Part shown: positions 23,501 to 36,840 of the stretch, piece after piece | Numbering within the stretch: position 1 is the stretch's first letter | How the letters are laid out: the number at the start of each line of letters is the position of its first letter | NCBI RefSeq assembly: GCF_025698545.1 | Contig: NC_068576.1 | Coordinates: 50,006,390 to 50,070,389, forward strand | Source: Gossypium raimondii | Taxonomy: Eukaryota > Streptophyta > Magnoliopsida > Malvales > Malvaceae | Direction of reading: 5' to 3' | DNA: 64,000 bases | Notes under the pieces: model-generated | What the model saw: the letters and a program-made list of their open reading frames with translations, nothing else | Told to the model about the DNA's origin: nothing | Databases searched by the model: none | Program-made: the position numbers and the translations under genes

Positions 23501-26500
23501 TGCCTGTCTCAGATCTTATTAACCTTTTCATATTTTATATATGACTGAAATTATTTAGTAACTTGACGCCGTTTGTATCAAAGTGTCAACCTTATCATCA
23601 CAATATTCAGCATTTCTTTTTCTTAAAAGAAAAAGAAAATCTTTTTATTTATTTAAAAATTCCTTTTTTGCATGGGAAATTTGGTGTGGGGGTTAGGGCT
23701 AAGCTTAAAACCATACCCCATATATCTTATCTTGTAATTTAAATAAAGAGGAAAATAGATTGGCCAGCATAGATACCAATCTCAATTATTAGAATATCCT
23801 TTTTGTTTTTGGATCACGAGATTTGAGTGAAAAAAGGGGAAATTTATAAAGAAATGTATGACGTGCGGCCTCCACTTAGAGGCAAATCAGCCCTTATCCC
23901 TCCAAAAAACTTAAAAAAGGGGGACTCAAATCGTATGATTTAGTGCCTTCTAATCAAATAAATTCTAACACATTATATTTAGGAGATAAATCCAACTTCA
24001 TCTCTTCCTACATGAGCTTTCGGGGAAATTATTGGGCTAAAAAAGGCTACTTTACTGTTGTTTGCAATGCAAATATCTTTCAACTGCACCTCCCCATATC
24101 TTCTTTCTTATCTTGGTGAGGTGTGTATGAGGGTTTAAATCCTAAATATTAATAAATGTTTTCTCATAAAAAATAATTGAATTTACACCCACAATAGAAT
24201 CTATTTTATATTAAGAAATATATATCAACCAATATGATTATTAGTAGGGTAGTAAAGGTTTTTTTTATATAAATTTGTTGGTCTTTTCAAATAATATTTT
24301 TCGATTATTTTATTTAAATACTTTATAAAAATATGAAAAGTTTAAATTACCTTTTAAAGTAATTTCACAACTGAATTGGATCGTGACATTAACTTAATCG
24401 GCCACTATATATAATATAAATACTTATATTTATAATAAAATAGAATTTAATCCGCATGAAGTTATATAATGTTTATATTCTTTTATGATTTTATATACTA
24501 TTATGAGTCAGATTATGATAAATCATCAAATTTTAAATTTCGTCGATTTATTTTAAAATTTTAATAATTTATTATCATTTAATCCACAAATATTATATAA
24601 AATTACATACTAATCTACTTAAAACTTAAATTAATAAACCATAAGTAAAACATTTTAGTATCTTCATTAATTATCTGCATCAATCATTATGAGCCATTAA
24701 TTAATTATACATTAGCTAAATTTTATTTAAAAATCACAGCCTATATATTCATTAAAATCGGAAAATCTAAGTAAAGTGAAAATAAAGAAAATATAAGATC
24801 TAAACGAGAAGATGTATCCAATACACTCAATTTAATTTCTCTCGTTTTCATTCAAAATGAATCAATTTATGACATCAACAATATCAACAATAAAAGAATG
24901 AATATATATATTTATTAGAAGTATATTGATGTTAATTAATATTAATTTTATATATGATAAAGGGGAAAGAAACAATTAATTTGATCTGGGAATGGTTCTA
25001 TCTATCGACACCTATTATGTTAAGGGCAATATTCCCCACAATCCACTATCAATTCTAAGATGTAGGGCACACCTTGGGCCCTAAAAACAGTGCCTAATTT
25101 GTTGAAACAATGAGACCCAATTCTTTGAACATGAACAATTATATAATTTCCTCAACCAGGACAACCTTGCCAAACAAATAGTACCTCTCTTTTTTAAACA
25201 AAAAGGGTTATATCACATACATTTTCAACAAATTAAGCAATGACCACTAAAATTAATGATTTAGTATTCAACCAAAGAATCGTACGGTATCAAAGAAAAT
25301 TTCTACAATCTTTTTTTTTTCTTTTTTGGTATAGAGGGATAGTTAGTTTGGGGATCGGAAAGAAATTATATGTGATTGCTACTCGGGGTAGAGAAGGTTT
25401 TTTTCTTTTTCTTTTAATAATAAAGGATATTATGGGGTTAAGTACGTTTGAACCGCATCTTTCATATTATTGCAATAAAATTAATGTCAATTAAATTAGA
25501 ATTCAATTGACCTTAAATATTAAATCCTAAACTCTGTTGTAAGCTTAGGGTAAGAAAAGAAATTTTTGCTTTCTATTTATTTATTTATTCTTTTGTATAA
25601 ATTATAAAGTGATTTTTAACTTAGGGATGGAGGATAGAATCTTATTAGAAATCTTGTACAAATAAATTAAACTAAAAATTGAATTTTATGATAATTTTCT
25701 CAAAGAAATTTAAATCCCCTCCCATTGTTTGGTTTAAAATTTCAGCGTGTGGGGCATTTAGGTACTGTGCTTTAGAGTCATTGAACACTATTGATACAAG
25801 AATCTGAGACTCTCCACTATTTTAGATTTAGACTTAGGAGGGTAGGCAGGCGCTCCTTGTTTAATCTTTGAGTGCAAAAGGTACTTCTCTACAAAGCCAA
25901 AATTTTAAAAATAAAAATAAAACCCTAGAGGGATTAAAGAAAGAATCAATTTCACAAGGTACAAACACCAAATTGGCAAAATGTGGGTACCTTGGCCAAA
26001 GAAGGTATACCCTAAATCTATCTTGCTTTTATATACTAAAAAAAATCCGTGATTATAAAACTGAAAATTTGTAATACGATTATGTTGGAATTAGATTGAG
26101 TTCAACATGCCAAAATTGACTTATCCAATAAAATGGTAAGAAATTATTTAGTGAAGTACCCCAATGATTGAGTAGTTGAAATTTCAGAAAGATATGCATA
26201 GTGGGCATGGGTTTGTCATTAAGCAATAAAGTGCTGGGATCCCAAACCGAAGATAATGAGTAAATAATACCAGATGCTGGGAAGTGCTTCAGGTTTGGCA
26301 TTAACCAAATAATCACCTCATAAACAGCAAGACACCTGCTCCTGTTTGTGGGCCTTCCATTTGCACCATTTCAAAACAATATATAATACACCCATCAGTA
26401 GAAGAATTTTTAAAATACCCTTCCACACATAATATATATATTACATGTTTTTATATTCCAATCTCAATATTTATAATCCATTACAATATATTTTCAGCCC

Positions 26501-27511
26501 GTTCAATTTTCGAAGAGCCATCCTGCTCCTGTTGTTGTTGTTATTAACAATCTCTTATAATTGTGATTCGAATCACCATTATTCTTATCTACGAGGTTCA
26601 ACCTAAGAATATGTTACTGATTTAGGTGTCCCAAATTTCTTTTACAAAAAATTTTAGGATTGAAACAATTTCTATACAATTAAAATAATTTAATTAGGGT
26701 AAAGTGTAAAATAAAATCTACTAATATCTCATATTTTTAATGGATCTTAATATAAATAATGTTATTATATATGAGAATAAAATAATAATGATAAAAACTT
26801 CACTAACAATCGATGGGATAATTTGTTCAAATTAAAATGGAAAAATTAAGATACATATATTGAGAATTCTGAAGGATGTTCAGAATTTTGTTTTTTTCTT
26901 AAAAAAAAAAAAAGTCAAAACCCAAATTTGTCCTTTTAACTTCAATCTTCGGTAGGAAAAAAGACAAGAAACATAAATGAGTGGCCAAAAGAAACAGTAA
27001 ATTAAAGTCTTCACTGTTCTGTTTTGGCTAGCTTAAAGGCTTAAAAGTAAGAGATTTTTTTATTAATAAAATTATATGCCCGAAAATAATTTCTTATTAA
27101 ATCCAAATAAAAGTGTAACTTATAATATATTTAAATTCGGTTTTTTTATTTTTATTATTTAAATATATTAAAATCCGTAATAACATGAAAAACATAGGAT
27201 GAAGAAAATAATTATAAAAGAAGTACGTTTCATTAATAAAACAGTAAGTACAGAATGCTAATTACAGATTACATATGATTATTATAGATTTGAAAAGAAA
27301 TGAAAGAGAGACAAAGATTCACGATGTGGACTGAAAAGACAAAGAAATTAAACCCACATTATTAGACATTAATTTTTTTTTTAAAGTTATTGTTTTGCAT
27401 GGGTTAACCTCAGCCCATGCAAAAATCAAAGTAAACACGTAAGCTTAAAGACATGTTTCAAGTGGAAACCTCTTTTCATATCACCCACTCGAAATAAACT
27501 CTTTTTTTTTT
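20546..27511. other. Long AT-rich intergenic region
   Basis: I see no supported gene in about 7 kb. There is a SINE fragment at 22219-22262 (minus), many A/T homopolymers, and small open frames without recognisable motifs. One minus-strand frame (20863-21099) has a TATATATA motif over it and is listed under findings. Confidence 0.55.
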
Positions 27512-28840
27512 TTAAACTTTGTTGAAAGCATTCCCTTCAGTTCTTCCGCCGTTGTTAGATTTGGTTGAGTTAGGAATGACGGCGTTTACATCCGAGCCAA
27601 GCTTGGCAACATCAACGACGACGACTGGGTGGTCCGATAATTGAAGCTTGGGATCTGATTCTTCCACTGTTTTCTTGGGATGGTTCTTGTAAACGGCATA
27701 AAGTATCATTTGAAGTACTCCAAAGATGAATCCGAGGATGTTTGGAACCTGTTGTTGATTAGACGTTAACCCACAATCATTAAAGATAAAAAACAAAAGT
27801 AGATATAAATGTCTAAATCAATTGATTTGTGGTTAAATGAGATAATTAACGTACGGCGACATTCATATCTTTTAAACAAAGGCCATAGAAGAACCACATC
27901 ACAGCTCCTAAAGTGAGGAACACTGATAAAGTAAATGGCATGTACTCAACGCTCTTCGTTTTTATGACTTTTCTCTGCAAAAAAAAAATAAAAAAATAAA
28001 AAATTAGTTTAAAGGGTTTACTTTTATTATGTTAATTATTAGCTTAAAAATTGATGAGTTATTCTCACCACAATGGCGAGAGGTGCGACGAACACAGCCA
28101 AAGCGAATGCCATGCAAATGTAACCCAAAATCAGGAGACGAAGGGAAGGGTTTTTTAGGAAGTAAGTTGCGAGAAAGATAACTCCGAACCCGAAAACGTT
28201 GAAGAGAAGCATAAGCTTCACTGTGACGATCTGCAAATTCACCCATTTCAACGTATTTGAATCAGATATGTATAAACTATATATATATATATATATATGT
28301 TGAGAAGTAATTGATGGATGTAAAGAGAGTGTTACCTTTTCTTTCTTTGGGCCGTAGTAAAAGTAAGTAACAATGTAAAAAGTTTGAATGAAAACGCAGA
28401 AAGTGTTGATGGTAATGAGGAAAATGGCATCTTTCTTAAGCAGTGCATAGTAAATCCAAAGCATCGCACTGAAGAGCGAAACCACGTAGGGAATCGACTG
28501 GAAACCTTCCGATGTTTTCTTCTTGTATATTTGGTAAAATGTTGGCCTGAAACATTAATGGATAACATAATACCCTCCATTAATAACACAAACTCTCACT
28601 AACATCATCCAGCAAAATAAAAATAATAGAGCTGACGAGAAAACTCACAGTGGAGCCAAGGAAACCATGAATGAAACAGCGTTGCCTAGAAAACATGACA
28701 AATTAACGAAACGTCAAAAGGGATTGAATAGTAAAGCTGATAATATTCACTAAAAGGAAGAATAATAAACATGAAGAATATGTGTGTGTGTATATACCTA
28801 GAATACCAAAAACAAAAACCCAAGACAAGTGAAGAGCCAT
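27512..28840 (-). CDS. SWEET: SWEET sugar transporter, clade III type (copy A)
   Basis: SWEETs are seven-helix uniporters (two MtN3/saliva triple-helix bundles joined by a linker helix); clade III members (SWEET9-15) mainly move sucrose across the plasma membrane. Six exons, 28840-28798, 28685-28649, 28546-28336, 28230-28069, 27974-27855 and 27748-27512, close in phase and code 269 residues. Hallmarks: [54 protein letters not shown] in the first repeat; [40 protein letters not shown] and [19 protein letters not shown] in the second. The prolines, the paired Trp and Asn of the substrate site are all present. The tail after residue 218 is hydrophilic and cytosolic. A TATA box sits 139 bp upstream of the ATG. 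It faces the same way as copy B at 51586-53194. Which of SWEET10-15 it matches is not decided. Confidence 0.95.
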
Positions 28841-28978
28841 GATGATCACTGTGCTATATAATTGTGTGTTTGTGATTTTCTCTCAATCTCTGTAAGAGAA
28901 AGTGAGTATTTGTTGTCAAAGTGAAGAAGCTCTTTCTACCTCTTACTTCCACGATCTGTGAAGCATTCTCAAGGTTTA

Positions 28979-28986
28979 TATTTATA
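28979..28986 (-). promoter_or_regulatory. TATA box of SWEET copy A
   Basis: TATAAATA on the minus strand, 139 bp before the ATG, inside GGCTATAAATATAAACC. Position and context suit a core promoter with a leader of about 100 nt. Confidence 0.6.
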
Positions 28987-31900
28987 GCCGAGGAGAACGG
29001 GCTGGGGATGAGGAAACGACAAAGAAGGGAGGTCAAGTTTTATTTTATCATGCGCAATATTTGAATTTTTAATTCTCCTTACTTTTTAAATCTGATTATT
29101 GCTGTGAAAAAAAAAAATTAACAAATCACACCTCTAATTCATGTTGAATTTAATTGTATTTTTATAATTTAATATTAAAGGTTAGTTTATTTGTAATTAG
29201 TGTAAAAGTAATGATGACGGTGAGATTACATACTGTAGTATAGCGTGATATATATACCTAAAAATTGTAATTTGAATTCACCCTAAATTTATTGTTTAAT
29301 AAATAATTTACATATATTTAAAAACTGTAATTCTAGTATAAAATTTAACATAAAACTCAATGATTAAAGAATAACATATCATTAATTATAAATGAAGATT
29401 AAAAAATACATATAAAATCACAATTCTAGCAAGCAAAAAAAATCATAAAACCATTGAATTGATAAATGATTTTGTCATTCTAAATAAATCATGATTTAAC
29501 CAGTCTACTTAATTATTATTATTTTTTGAATGTGTGGCATGCATTAAAAGAGTATTAATTTGTTTTTTTCTTGGGCAGTGAGCTTTTAGAAATACAAAAG
29601 GTGTTAATAGGCAAAAAGAGCTTTTGTAATTAAACTTCCAAATAAGCTCCCTTGCTAGCAATAGACAAAGGTGTATTAATCCCAAATAGGACGGTTGATC
29701 TTGAATTGAATGCAAGCACCCCTAATCCCCACCTAATTAAACCCCCCCTACATCACATTAACCTTATATATTTCCTACTACACACATATTTTTACACAAT
29801 GCTCCCATATGGGTCCTACATTGATCTCTTTATGATGTGTCACCCACCATGTGGTTTTAAGGTTTACAACTCACACTTGATTGGGTCACATTTGGGTTCG
29901 TGGAACTTGCTCATTCCTCTCCACAACTTGGGTATCTATTGCCCTATTTAGAAAAAGTTGCCCTGCTACCATTATATCATACCATACCAGTACCACATAA
30001 CAACATAGTATATATGAACACATGGTTTAAAATGATTTTGATAAAGACCTTCGATTTAAGACTATATGCTTAAATGTTCTTTTTCTGTTAAGTCAAAATT
30101 TTATTAAAAGTTTTTAAAAAAAATGATCATCAATGAGATACAAGTCTCACAAAAAAGGAAAAAACAAAAAACATTATAGGTAGATTAGTCACTCGATAAA
30201 TCCAAATATAATGTAATCAATACCATGATTTATGCTTAAACACGTATGAACTTTTAAGATTTTGAATGTTCTTCGTCTTGTAATTTTGTTTTTCATCAAT
30301 AAATTAAATTGAGACCCACGTAATCTTATGTTGGATTATTAATACTTATAATCATGAAAATGTTTAAACTAATCGTATTTTGATTTTTTAAAATTATTTG
30401 TTAGATGAAATTTTGTTCGAGGAGAAAAGATTATGATGGTGTATGTATGTATGGTGATGGGATGCTGTAGGGCATAGGAATGCATAATGGATATCCATGC
30501 ATAAAGAGAATCTAACCCACTTGCTCCGTCTGACGAGTACTTTTGAGTTGAGGGATCTTAAAAGGCATGATTTTTAGTGACATCTTTTTACTCCCAGGTG
30601 TAATCGCACTTGCTTGGGCATGCCATCCCCATCCAACCCTCCACAATCCATCCACCATCACCATGCAACATAATCTTGATGTTCTTCTTATTTACCAAAA
30701 CAAGCAACATTTCTCTCTTTTTTCTCATTTTTCTTTTTATCTTCTCACAGTTAATTCTAAATACAGGACTCCTACTCTTTGTCAACTGTAATAGGTTTGG
30801 CCCATATGAATTAAGGATTTTACTGTTTCAACTCCATCTTTAAATATTAATATTAAATCATTTTAAACATTTAATAAGTTTTTAACTTGTAAAAAAAATG
30901 AAATTTTGAAAAAATAATATGGGCCAGAGTCTAGCCAAATCCGATCTATGAATAAATCTATCTTCAAGGCCAAAGTAGTAGATGACAATGCCAGAATTAT
31001 ATATATACTATATATACAATGGCTAAATGAGTAGGTGTCACGAATCAACTCAATACCAATTCAGTTGTAAAATTATTAAAAATACTCTTATTTTAAAGGG
31101 TAATTAATATTATTATTAGGGTATTTTATCTTTTCAAACTTGTATATAATTTTAAACAAAACAATTGAATAACATTATTTAAGAATCAAACACAAGACCA
31201 ACAATCATATAGAAAACTCTTACCACTCCACTAATAATCATCATTTGCTGATATATTTTATAAATATTTTTTAATATAAAATATTTCCGTTCACCTACAT
31301 CATGGTATATATATATATAAAGTGTGAGATTTATCATTTTGTGTAAGTTTGAACTTGTGTTGATTGAAAATTTGATATGGAAAGTAAGTGATTTGTCACT
31401 CCACAAACAATTAGTTATTAATATTAGGATTAGAAATTAAAAATTATAGTGAGTAGAACGAATTTTAAAATCCGAAAAGCTAATCCAGGTTCATCTTGCA
31501 TTTGCAAAAAGAATGAAATATGGATTACATTATCCAAAACATCATCCATACGATATTATACAATAATAAGGAGGGAACGAAATATCTTTTCTTATTTTAA
31601 TTTAAATCGTATGTTCATTACGTAAAATTTCCGGAAAAGAAAAAGAATCCAAAGTGGGCAGCAATGGTGGGTGTGGGCAACATGCATGGCTGCCTTTATT
31701 AGGTTTAACTAACTACTTCTCTCGTATCAACTAAATTTTAGTTCTCGTATAATGTTTTTCAGGTCAGATTACTTCCATTTTATCATTTATGAAATAATCT
31801 ATTATTATCAGCAAATGAATCAAGCAACTTTTCTTTTTCTTGAGCATAGCATTTGGTCCGAAGAATTGGGCAGGGCAGGCATAGGATAAGGATTTATTTC

Positions 31901-32140
31901 CACCCTGTATATAAGGTTAGCATTTGGAAAGTTGAAAGCCCACCACCCAAAAAAAAATTATTTTAATTAATTATATAAAAAGGGTAGATAAGTTCTTGAG
32001 CTTTATACTACTGACGGAAAACGAGAAATGAGGGATGAGAGAAAGTGCGATGGAAAGTGCTTGATGTGGAATAAATGTGGTATTATATATATCCGAAATT
32101 ATAATTAAATTAAAGTATGATTAAAATTTTTGAATCGAAT
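28987..32140. other. Intergenic, SWEET A upstream region
   Basis: AT-rich sequence with no supported gene. It includes the distal promoter of SWEET copy A. The frame pairs at 29652-29951 and 30567-30843 have no signature and overlap on both strands. Confidence 0.5.
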
Positions 32141-32145
32141 ATATC

Positions 32146-35058
32146 TGTCGAAACCAATTTTAATTTTGAAAAATAGGGATCGACTTTTGAAAATAAAATG
32201 GGAGTCGTCACCGATTTTTTATTAAGGTGTGACCGGTTCACCATTAAAATGATTTTTTGGTCTACGAATTTCGAGAAAATAGGTTCGGGAGTCGGTTACG
32301 CACGAGGAAGGGTTAGCACCCTCGTGACGCCCAAAATTGGTACCGAATTGATTGTTTAATGTCTTAGTGTCGAAACTTTGAAAAGATTCTAAAATACGAT
32401 CCTTTGAAGTTTAAATTTGAATAAACCAAATTGAATGATAAGACGTACTTCCTTCGAAGAAATAAATTGTCACACTCAATGAGTTAGGGTGTGACAACTC
32501 AATTGTCAAAATTAGGTATGTCTTTTTAATTTTTAAATTTCAAAATTCATGCATCTTGAGGAGGTTGTTCAGTCATTTAAGTCAAATTAGAAATCAGAAT
32601 CCAGTAAGTTAGGTTTCGATTTCTCGAGGTTCTTAAACGCCAAACATTGCCTTTATTTTAAAATCAGGATAACAAAATGTCACATCCAATAAATTAGGAT
32701 CCGGCATTTTGAAATCCTAAATGCTTAGTTTTAAAATTGTATGATTTTAATAAAATAAGCACATGGCTACCTAAGTTCATCGAGAAAAATTGGAACCCAG
32801 TAAGTTAGGGCACAATTCTCTCAAGAATAATAAACGCTAGGCCTTTTTTAATATGAAATAGGATGATGAAAGTAAAATTTTTAAAAGAAATATGTAATGT
32901 AAAGATAAATGATAATTCAAACTTAGACAAATAAAGTAACAATAATGATTTTATTCACATTACACATGAACTTAAAATAAACTTGACATAAAATGATAAT
33001 AACATTATAGAACAATATTTTGAAATGAATTCGTAACAACTAACATACATTTATTAATTTACAAGTAGTACGCATAAGATGAAAATTCAATATAAATAAT
33101 GACAAGTAATATAATATGTAGAAGTTGAAATATATAAAATATAGATGAAGATATTTTTTAAAATAAATTATATACATGTATACGATAATATCATGCTAAA
33201 AATATTTTTATATAAAAATATAATGAGTGAAATTAAAGAAGAAAATATTAAAGAATGTATGTGACATAACGAATTTACATAGAAAATGATTAATCTAAAT
33301 AATAATGAATACATAACAATACATAATACAAGATAAATTTTAAAATAATAGTATATTAGATTTCTTTTAAAAACGTGTGATAAACTAAAATAATAATTTA
33401 GAACAAATATATCACATCTTAGAATTATGTTAACACTTAAAAACAATGTCAAACGAATGCTAAAATATACTATAAATAAATTTAAAATAGATATTAATCC
33501 AATTTGCAATTATACTATTAAAATTAAATTTGAATTGAAATTCAAAAATAATAATAATAAGAGGTTTTGATATCGTAAAAACAATAAAAATTTACAAAAT
33601 TAAATGAAATACTAAAAAAGAATAATAAAAAAACGATTGAATTAAGACCGCGGCATTCAAAGGACTAAATTTACAATCAATCCAAAACTAAGGACCAAAA
33701 GACCAATTAAACACGCAACTTCAAAAGTTCAAATCCAGAGGACAAAACGCCATCTTTTGATCTTGGACCAAAATGAAATCAGAATAAAAGATGTGGTATA
33801 ATTAAAAAAAAAACTAAAAGAAATCGGATTGAAACAATATAAAACAAAGGAGGACCTGTTGCATAAATAGACCATTAAACAAAACTGCGCGGATCCCTCC
33901 CCAGGTCGGGTCACCGCGCGGGTGCTAGCGTCATACGACACCGTTTTGAGACCACCAGTCCCGGCCTCAAACGATGCCGTTTATATTTGGATCTAAGTGA
34001 ATACAGAATCAAATACGAGGTATAAATTACAAATCAAAAACAGAAGTCAAATCATAATTTCATTAAACACGGAAGGACTCATTAAGTAAATAAACCAAAC
34101 GATCCATAGTGCGCGGATCCTTCCCTGATCGGGTCACCGTTCGGATCGGGTCTTCAAAACAGCACCATTTTAATGCCATTACATTGGCTTTGAACGGTGA
34201 TGTTTTAAGTCCTGCGTTTAAAACTAAAAAACCCTAAAACTACCGTTTACATTAAATCAAAACATAAACTTAAAAGACTCTGCGCCGTTCTGCGCTCCTC
34301 AAGCATGCGAACAGCCTCTGATTTCAACCTATTCTCTGACGACAATGGAGAAGGCCGAAATCCCACCGCCAGGTATGATTTTTTCTTTTCTTTTTAGTTT
34401 CTCTCTTAACTATCGATTAATGAACACAAAAATCAAAAAAGGGAAGAAAAGTAATGAAACTAATAACCAGCAAAATAAAGAAGAAAATAAACCCAGAAAT
34501 CACCTTTCAGTATTTCGTTCTTTTTTTATATTCGAATATGCCCCTCTTTACAGTGTTTGTATTGGCTTTTTATAGCCAAAATACAGAAAGAAAAAAGAAA
34601 TCAAAAGAAAACTAAAAGAAATCCCCAAAAATCCCCTTTGTTGTCCCTTTTCTGTCATTTTTTTGCTGCTCCTTTCGTGTGTGTGCTTGTTTGTTTGCTG
34701 CGCAGGTACGACGTACGGAAGCCAGCTGTGACATGGAGGGGACGTGTGGCGGATATGGAGGGTACGGAGGGGCACGTGGGAGCAGAGGCGCGTGCAGGGA
34801 GCGGCTCGAAGGCGTGGTTCGTGCGAGGGCAGTGCCTGTTTGCGGCGCTGGGGTTTGCCCTAGGGTTTTAACTTCTGATTTTGCATCGTTGGGCCAGTAA
34901 TTGGTTATTGGGCTAGATTTTGTAATTTGGGTTGCTAGGGTGTATTGGGTTAGTGATCTGGGCCAAATTTTGTAGTCTGGACTGTACTAATTGGATTTTG
35001 AATTTATATTTGGAAGTTTTTTTATTTATGCGGGCCCGGGCCGAAATTGGGCCTTACA
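32146..35058 (-). mobile_element. Solo LTR with perfect 5-bp target duplication
   Basis: The element starts TGTCGAAACC at 32146 and ends GGGCCTTACA at 35058 (TG...CA, 2913 bp). It is flanked by ATATC at 32141-32145 and ATATC at 35059-35063. No internal region or second LTR is present, so recombination between LTRs probably removed the rest. It is in minus orientation, related to the LTRs at 16163-18700 and (inverted) 46710-49555, sharing the GGTCTACGAATTTCGAGAAA block and the GGGCCCGGGCC end. Polypyrimidine and GC-rich segments occur near 33890-34350. Confidence 0.92.
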
Positions 35059-35084
35059 ATATCTATTTAATTAGATTTGTTTAT

Positions 35085-35200
35085 GTTAATTGAGTTTTAG
35101 TTGCATTGACACGAGTATTATTACTAATGCAAGAGGACGTAAACTTAAGTGTGTTAAAATATATTATTTATATATTGAAACCTATAATAAGGTTATTTAA
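35085..35200 (+). mobile_element. Degraded SINE copy
   Basis: ATTGAGTTTTAGTTGCATTG, ACACGAGTATTATTACTAAT, GCAAGAGGACGTAAACTTAA and GTGTGTTAAAATATATTATT follow the order of the better SINE copies, but box B is mutated. It lies just right of the solo LTR target site. Confidence 0.45.
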
Positions 35201-35599
35201 AAAAAACAAATGAACTAAATTTATCTATAAATTAAATCAATCTTTTAAAATTAAGATTAAGCTTGAATTAAATTAGTTCAACAACCCATTTCACTAATAT
35301 ATATTTATATATTTGATAATTAAATCTAAATTTGAAATATTGTTTTATTTAAATTGAATTCCTCTTGAGCTAGAAAATCTCTTGCTTAAAGCTAACCATA
35401 AAAAATAAAATAGTAAAAATTGGGAAAAGAGAACATAAAAAATATCTTTATTTTATAAAACATTTAATCATTATTTGATTATTTTTGTAAGTGATAAGAC
35501 TTAAATCCATAACTAATTAGTTAATATATTTACAATTTATTTAACATTAAAATCCATTTAGATAAACTGAGGAAAAAAATGTTTATAGTGAGATTCATG

Positions 35600-36500
35600 T
35601 GACTTTATAGGATAATGTGGGTGCTTGTCCGGAGTAAATTTTTGACAAATGAGGAGCACACACGAAAATGCATGATTTTCTTCTCTTTTTGTGAATAATG
35701 TGGAAAGGCAGTGGAGTCAATAATTCATATAGTAAGGGTTGCGGTTTCATTCAGACCTACCTAGTCTTAATTGGAATATTTTTTTTTCAAATTAGATCAC
35801 AAATGAGGGGAATCTAAGAATTGGGGGGGGGGGTGAATGTCCAATTTTTTTCTCAATTGTGACTTGATTTCTTTAGAAGTGCCGTAATGGTTTCATCTTT
35901 AATAATGCTAGTAGAAGTAGTCATGAAATCATTGCTTCAGCTCTTGTTTGGATTAAGTCTTTTGATTTTAGTGATAATATACAACAATTGGCCTGTTTTT
36001 CCAAAAAAACAAGGGTGACAACATTCCGAACCTAGCTGGATAAATATAAATAACGATGGATTAGTGTCAATGAGCAATAATAAAGCGACAATAGAGAGAG
36101 TCGTGAGAGGTTCAAGCAAAAGTTGGTTTACAGGTTTCGATATGGTAACAAGGGTGTCCGATATTTTCCAGATTGAGGCACGGACGATTGTTGAAGGCTT
36201 GAAGTTGGTTTGGTCAAAGGGCTTCAATCAGGTAGTGATTGATTGTGATAATGCAATGTTAATTGATACTATTTGAAATGGTTTCACATCAATTAGTAAC
36301 ATTGCATAATTAAGTTCGATTAAAACATGAATGGTGCACTCTGAATTGGAAAGTAAAGTTCAGACATATTTTGAAAGGGAGTAACAAGGTGGCTGACTAC
36401 TTGGCCAAAGTAGCAGTAGGGCATTATTCTCACAGATCCACCACAGTATTTAAGAAGACTACTAAAGGAGGATGTTCATAGCTCTCTCCATGTGGAGAAT
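35600..36500 (+). pseudogene. LINE remnant: RT zinc-binding and RNase H-like region
   Basis: Translated in shifting frames it reads RSKFLTNEEHTRKCM and CGKAVESIIHIVR (zf-RVT type, cysteines partly lost). It then reads SRSSHEIIASALVW and, at 36064-36276, SMSNNKATIERVVRGSSKSW then DIFQIEARTIVEGLKLVW and IDCDNAMLIDTI (RVT_3/RNase H-like), followed by NKVADYLAKVAVG-like residues out of frame. Plant L1-type LINEs end in this order. Several stops and shifts make it non-coding. It could equally derive from a host 'ribonuclease H protein At1g65750'-type gene, itself LINE-derived. Confidence 0.75.
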
Positions 36501-36686
36501 TTTATTCCTATACATTCCTAATTTTTAGGCATGTATTTCTTATTTACTACCCAAAAAATGTTTATAGTAAAATGTAGATTCAGTTCATCCAAATTGTATT
36601 TGCTTCTACCCATAGAAATGATTAACCCATGATAACATCCTTTCGAGAAAGAAAAAAAAAAGCAGTAAATTTAAAATTTTGAATTG

Positions 36687-36840
36687 TTGTTGATTGAGTC
36701 TTAACTTAATTGGTATGGGTATTGTTGCCAATGCAAGAGAATATGGGTTCGAGTGCGCTAAAACACATTATCCTTCTATTTATGAGTTGAGGAGAGGCTA
36801 TGAGTAGTTCAAAACATTATAATGCGATTGATAAAAAAAA
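36687..36840 (+). mobile_element. tRNA-derived SINE copy, best preserved
   Basis: GATTGAGTCTTAACTTAATT and GGTATGGGTATTGTTGCCAA give a box A-like region. GGTTCGAGTGC at 36746-36756 is a near-canonical box B. The body continues AACACATTATCCTTCTATTT, GAGTTGAGGAGAGGCTATGA and TAGTTCAAAACATTATAATG, ending with an A-run at 36832-36840. Length about 155 bp. Other copies lie at 6241, 20388 (minus) and 35085, with fragments at 10016 and 22219. Confidence 0.7.

Noticed and set aside
28039..28485. 148-codon minus frame as a separate gene
   Set aside because: It is SWEET exon 3 read through its intron into exon 4. The splice sites at 28336 and 28230 restore the family sequence.
34345..34900. Frames near 34.3-34.9 kb starting MEKAEIPPPG or MCACLFAAQV
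   Set aside because: They fall inside the solo LTR 32146-35058 and have low-complexity or GC-biased composition.
36746..36756. tRNA gene suggested by GGTTCGAGTGC
   Set aside because: No cloverleaf can be formed around it (no acceptor stem or anticodon arm). It recurs with a fixed non-tRNA tail, so it is a SINE.
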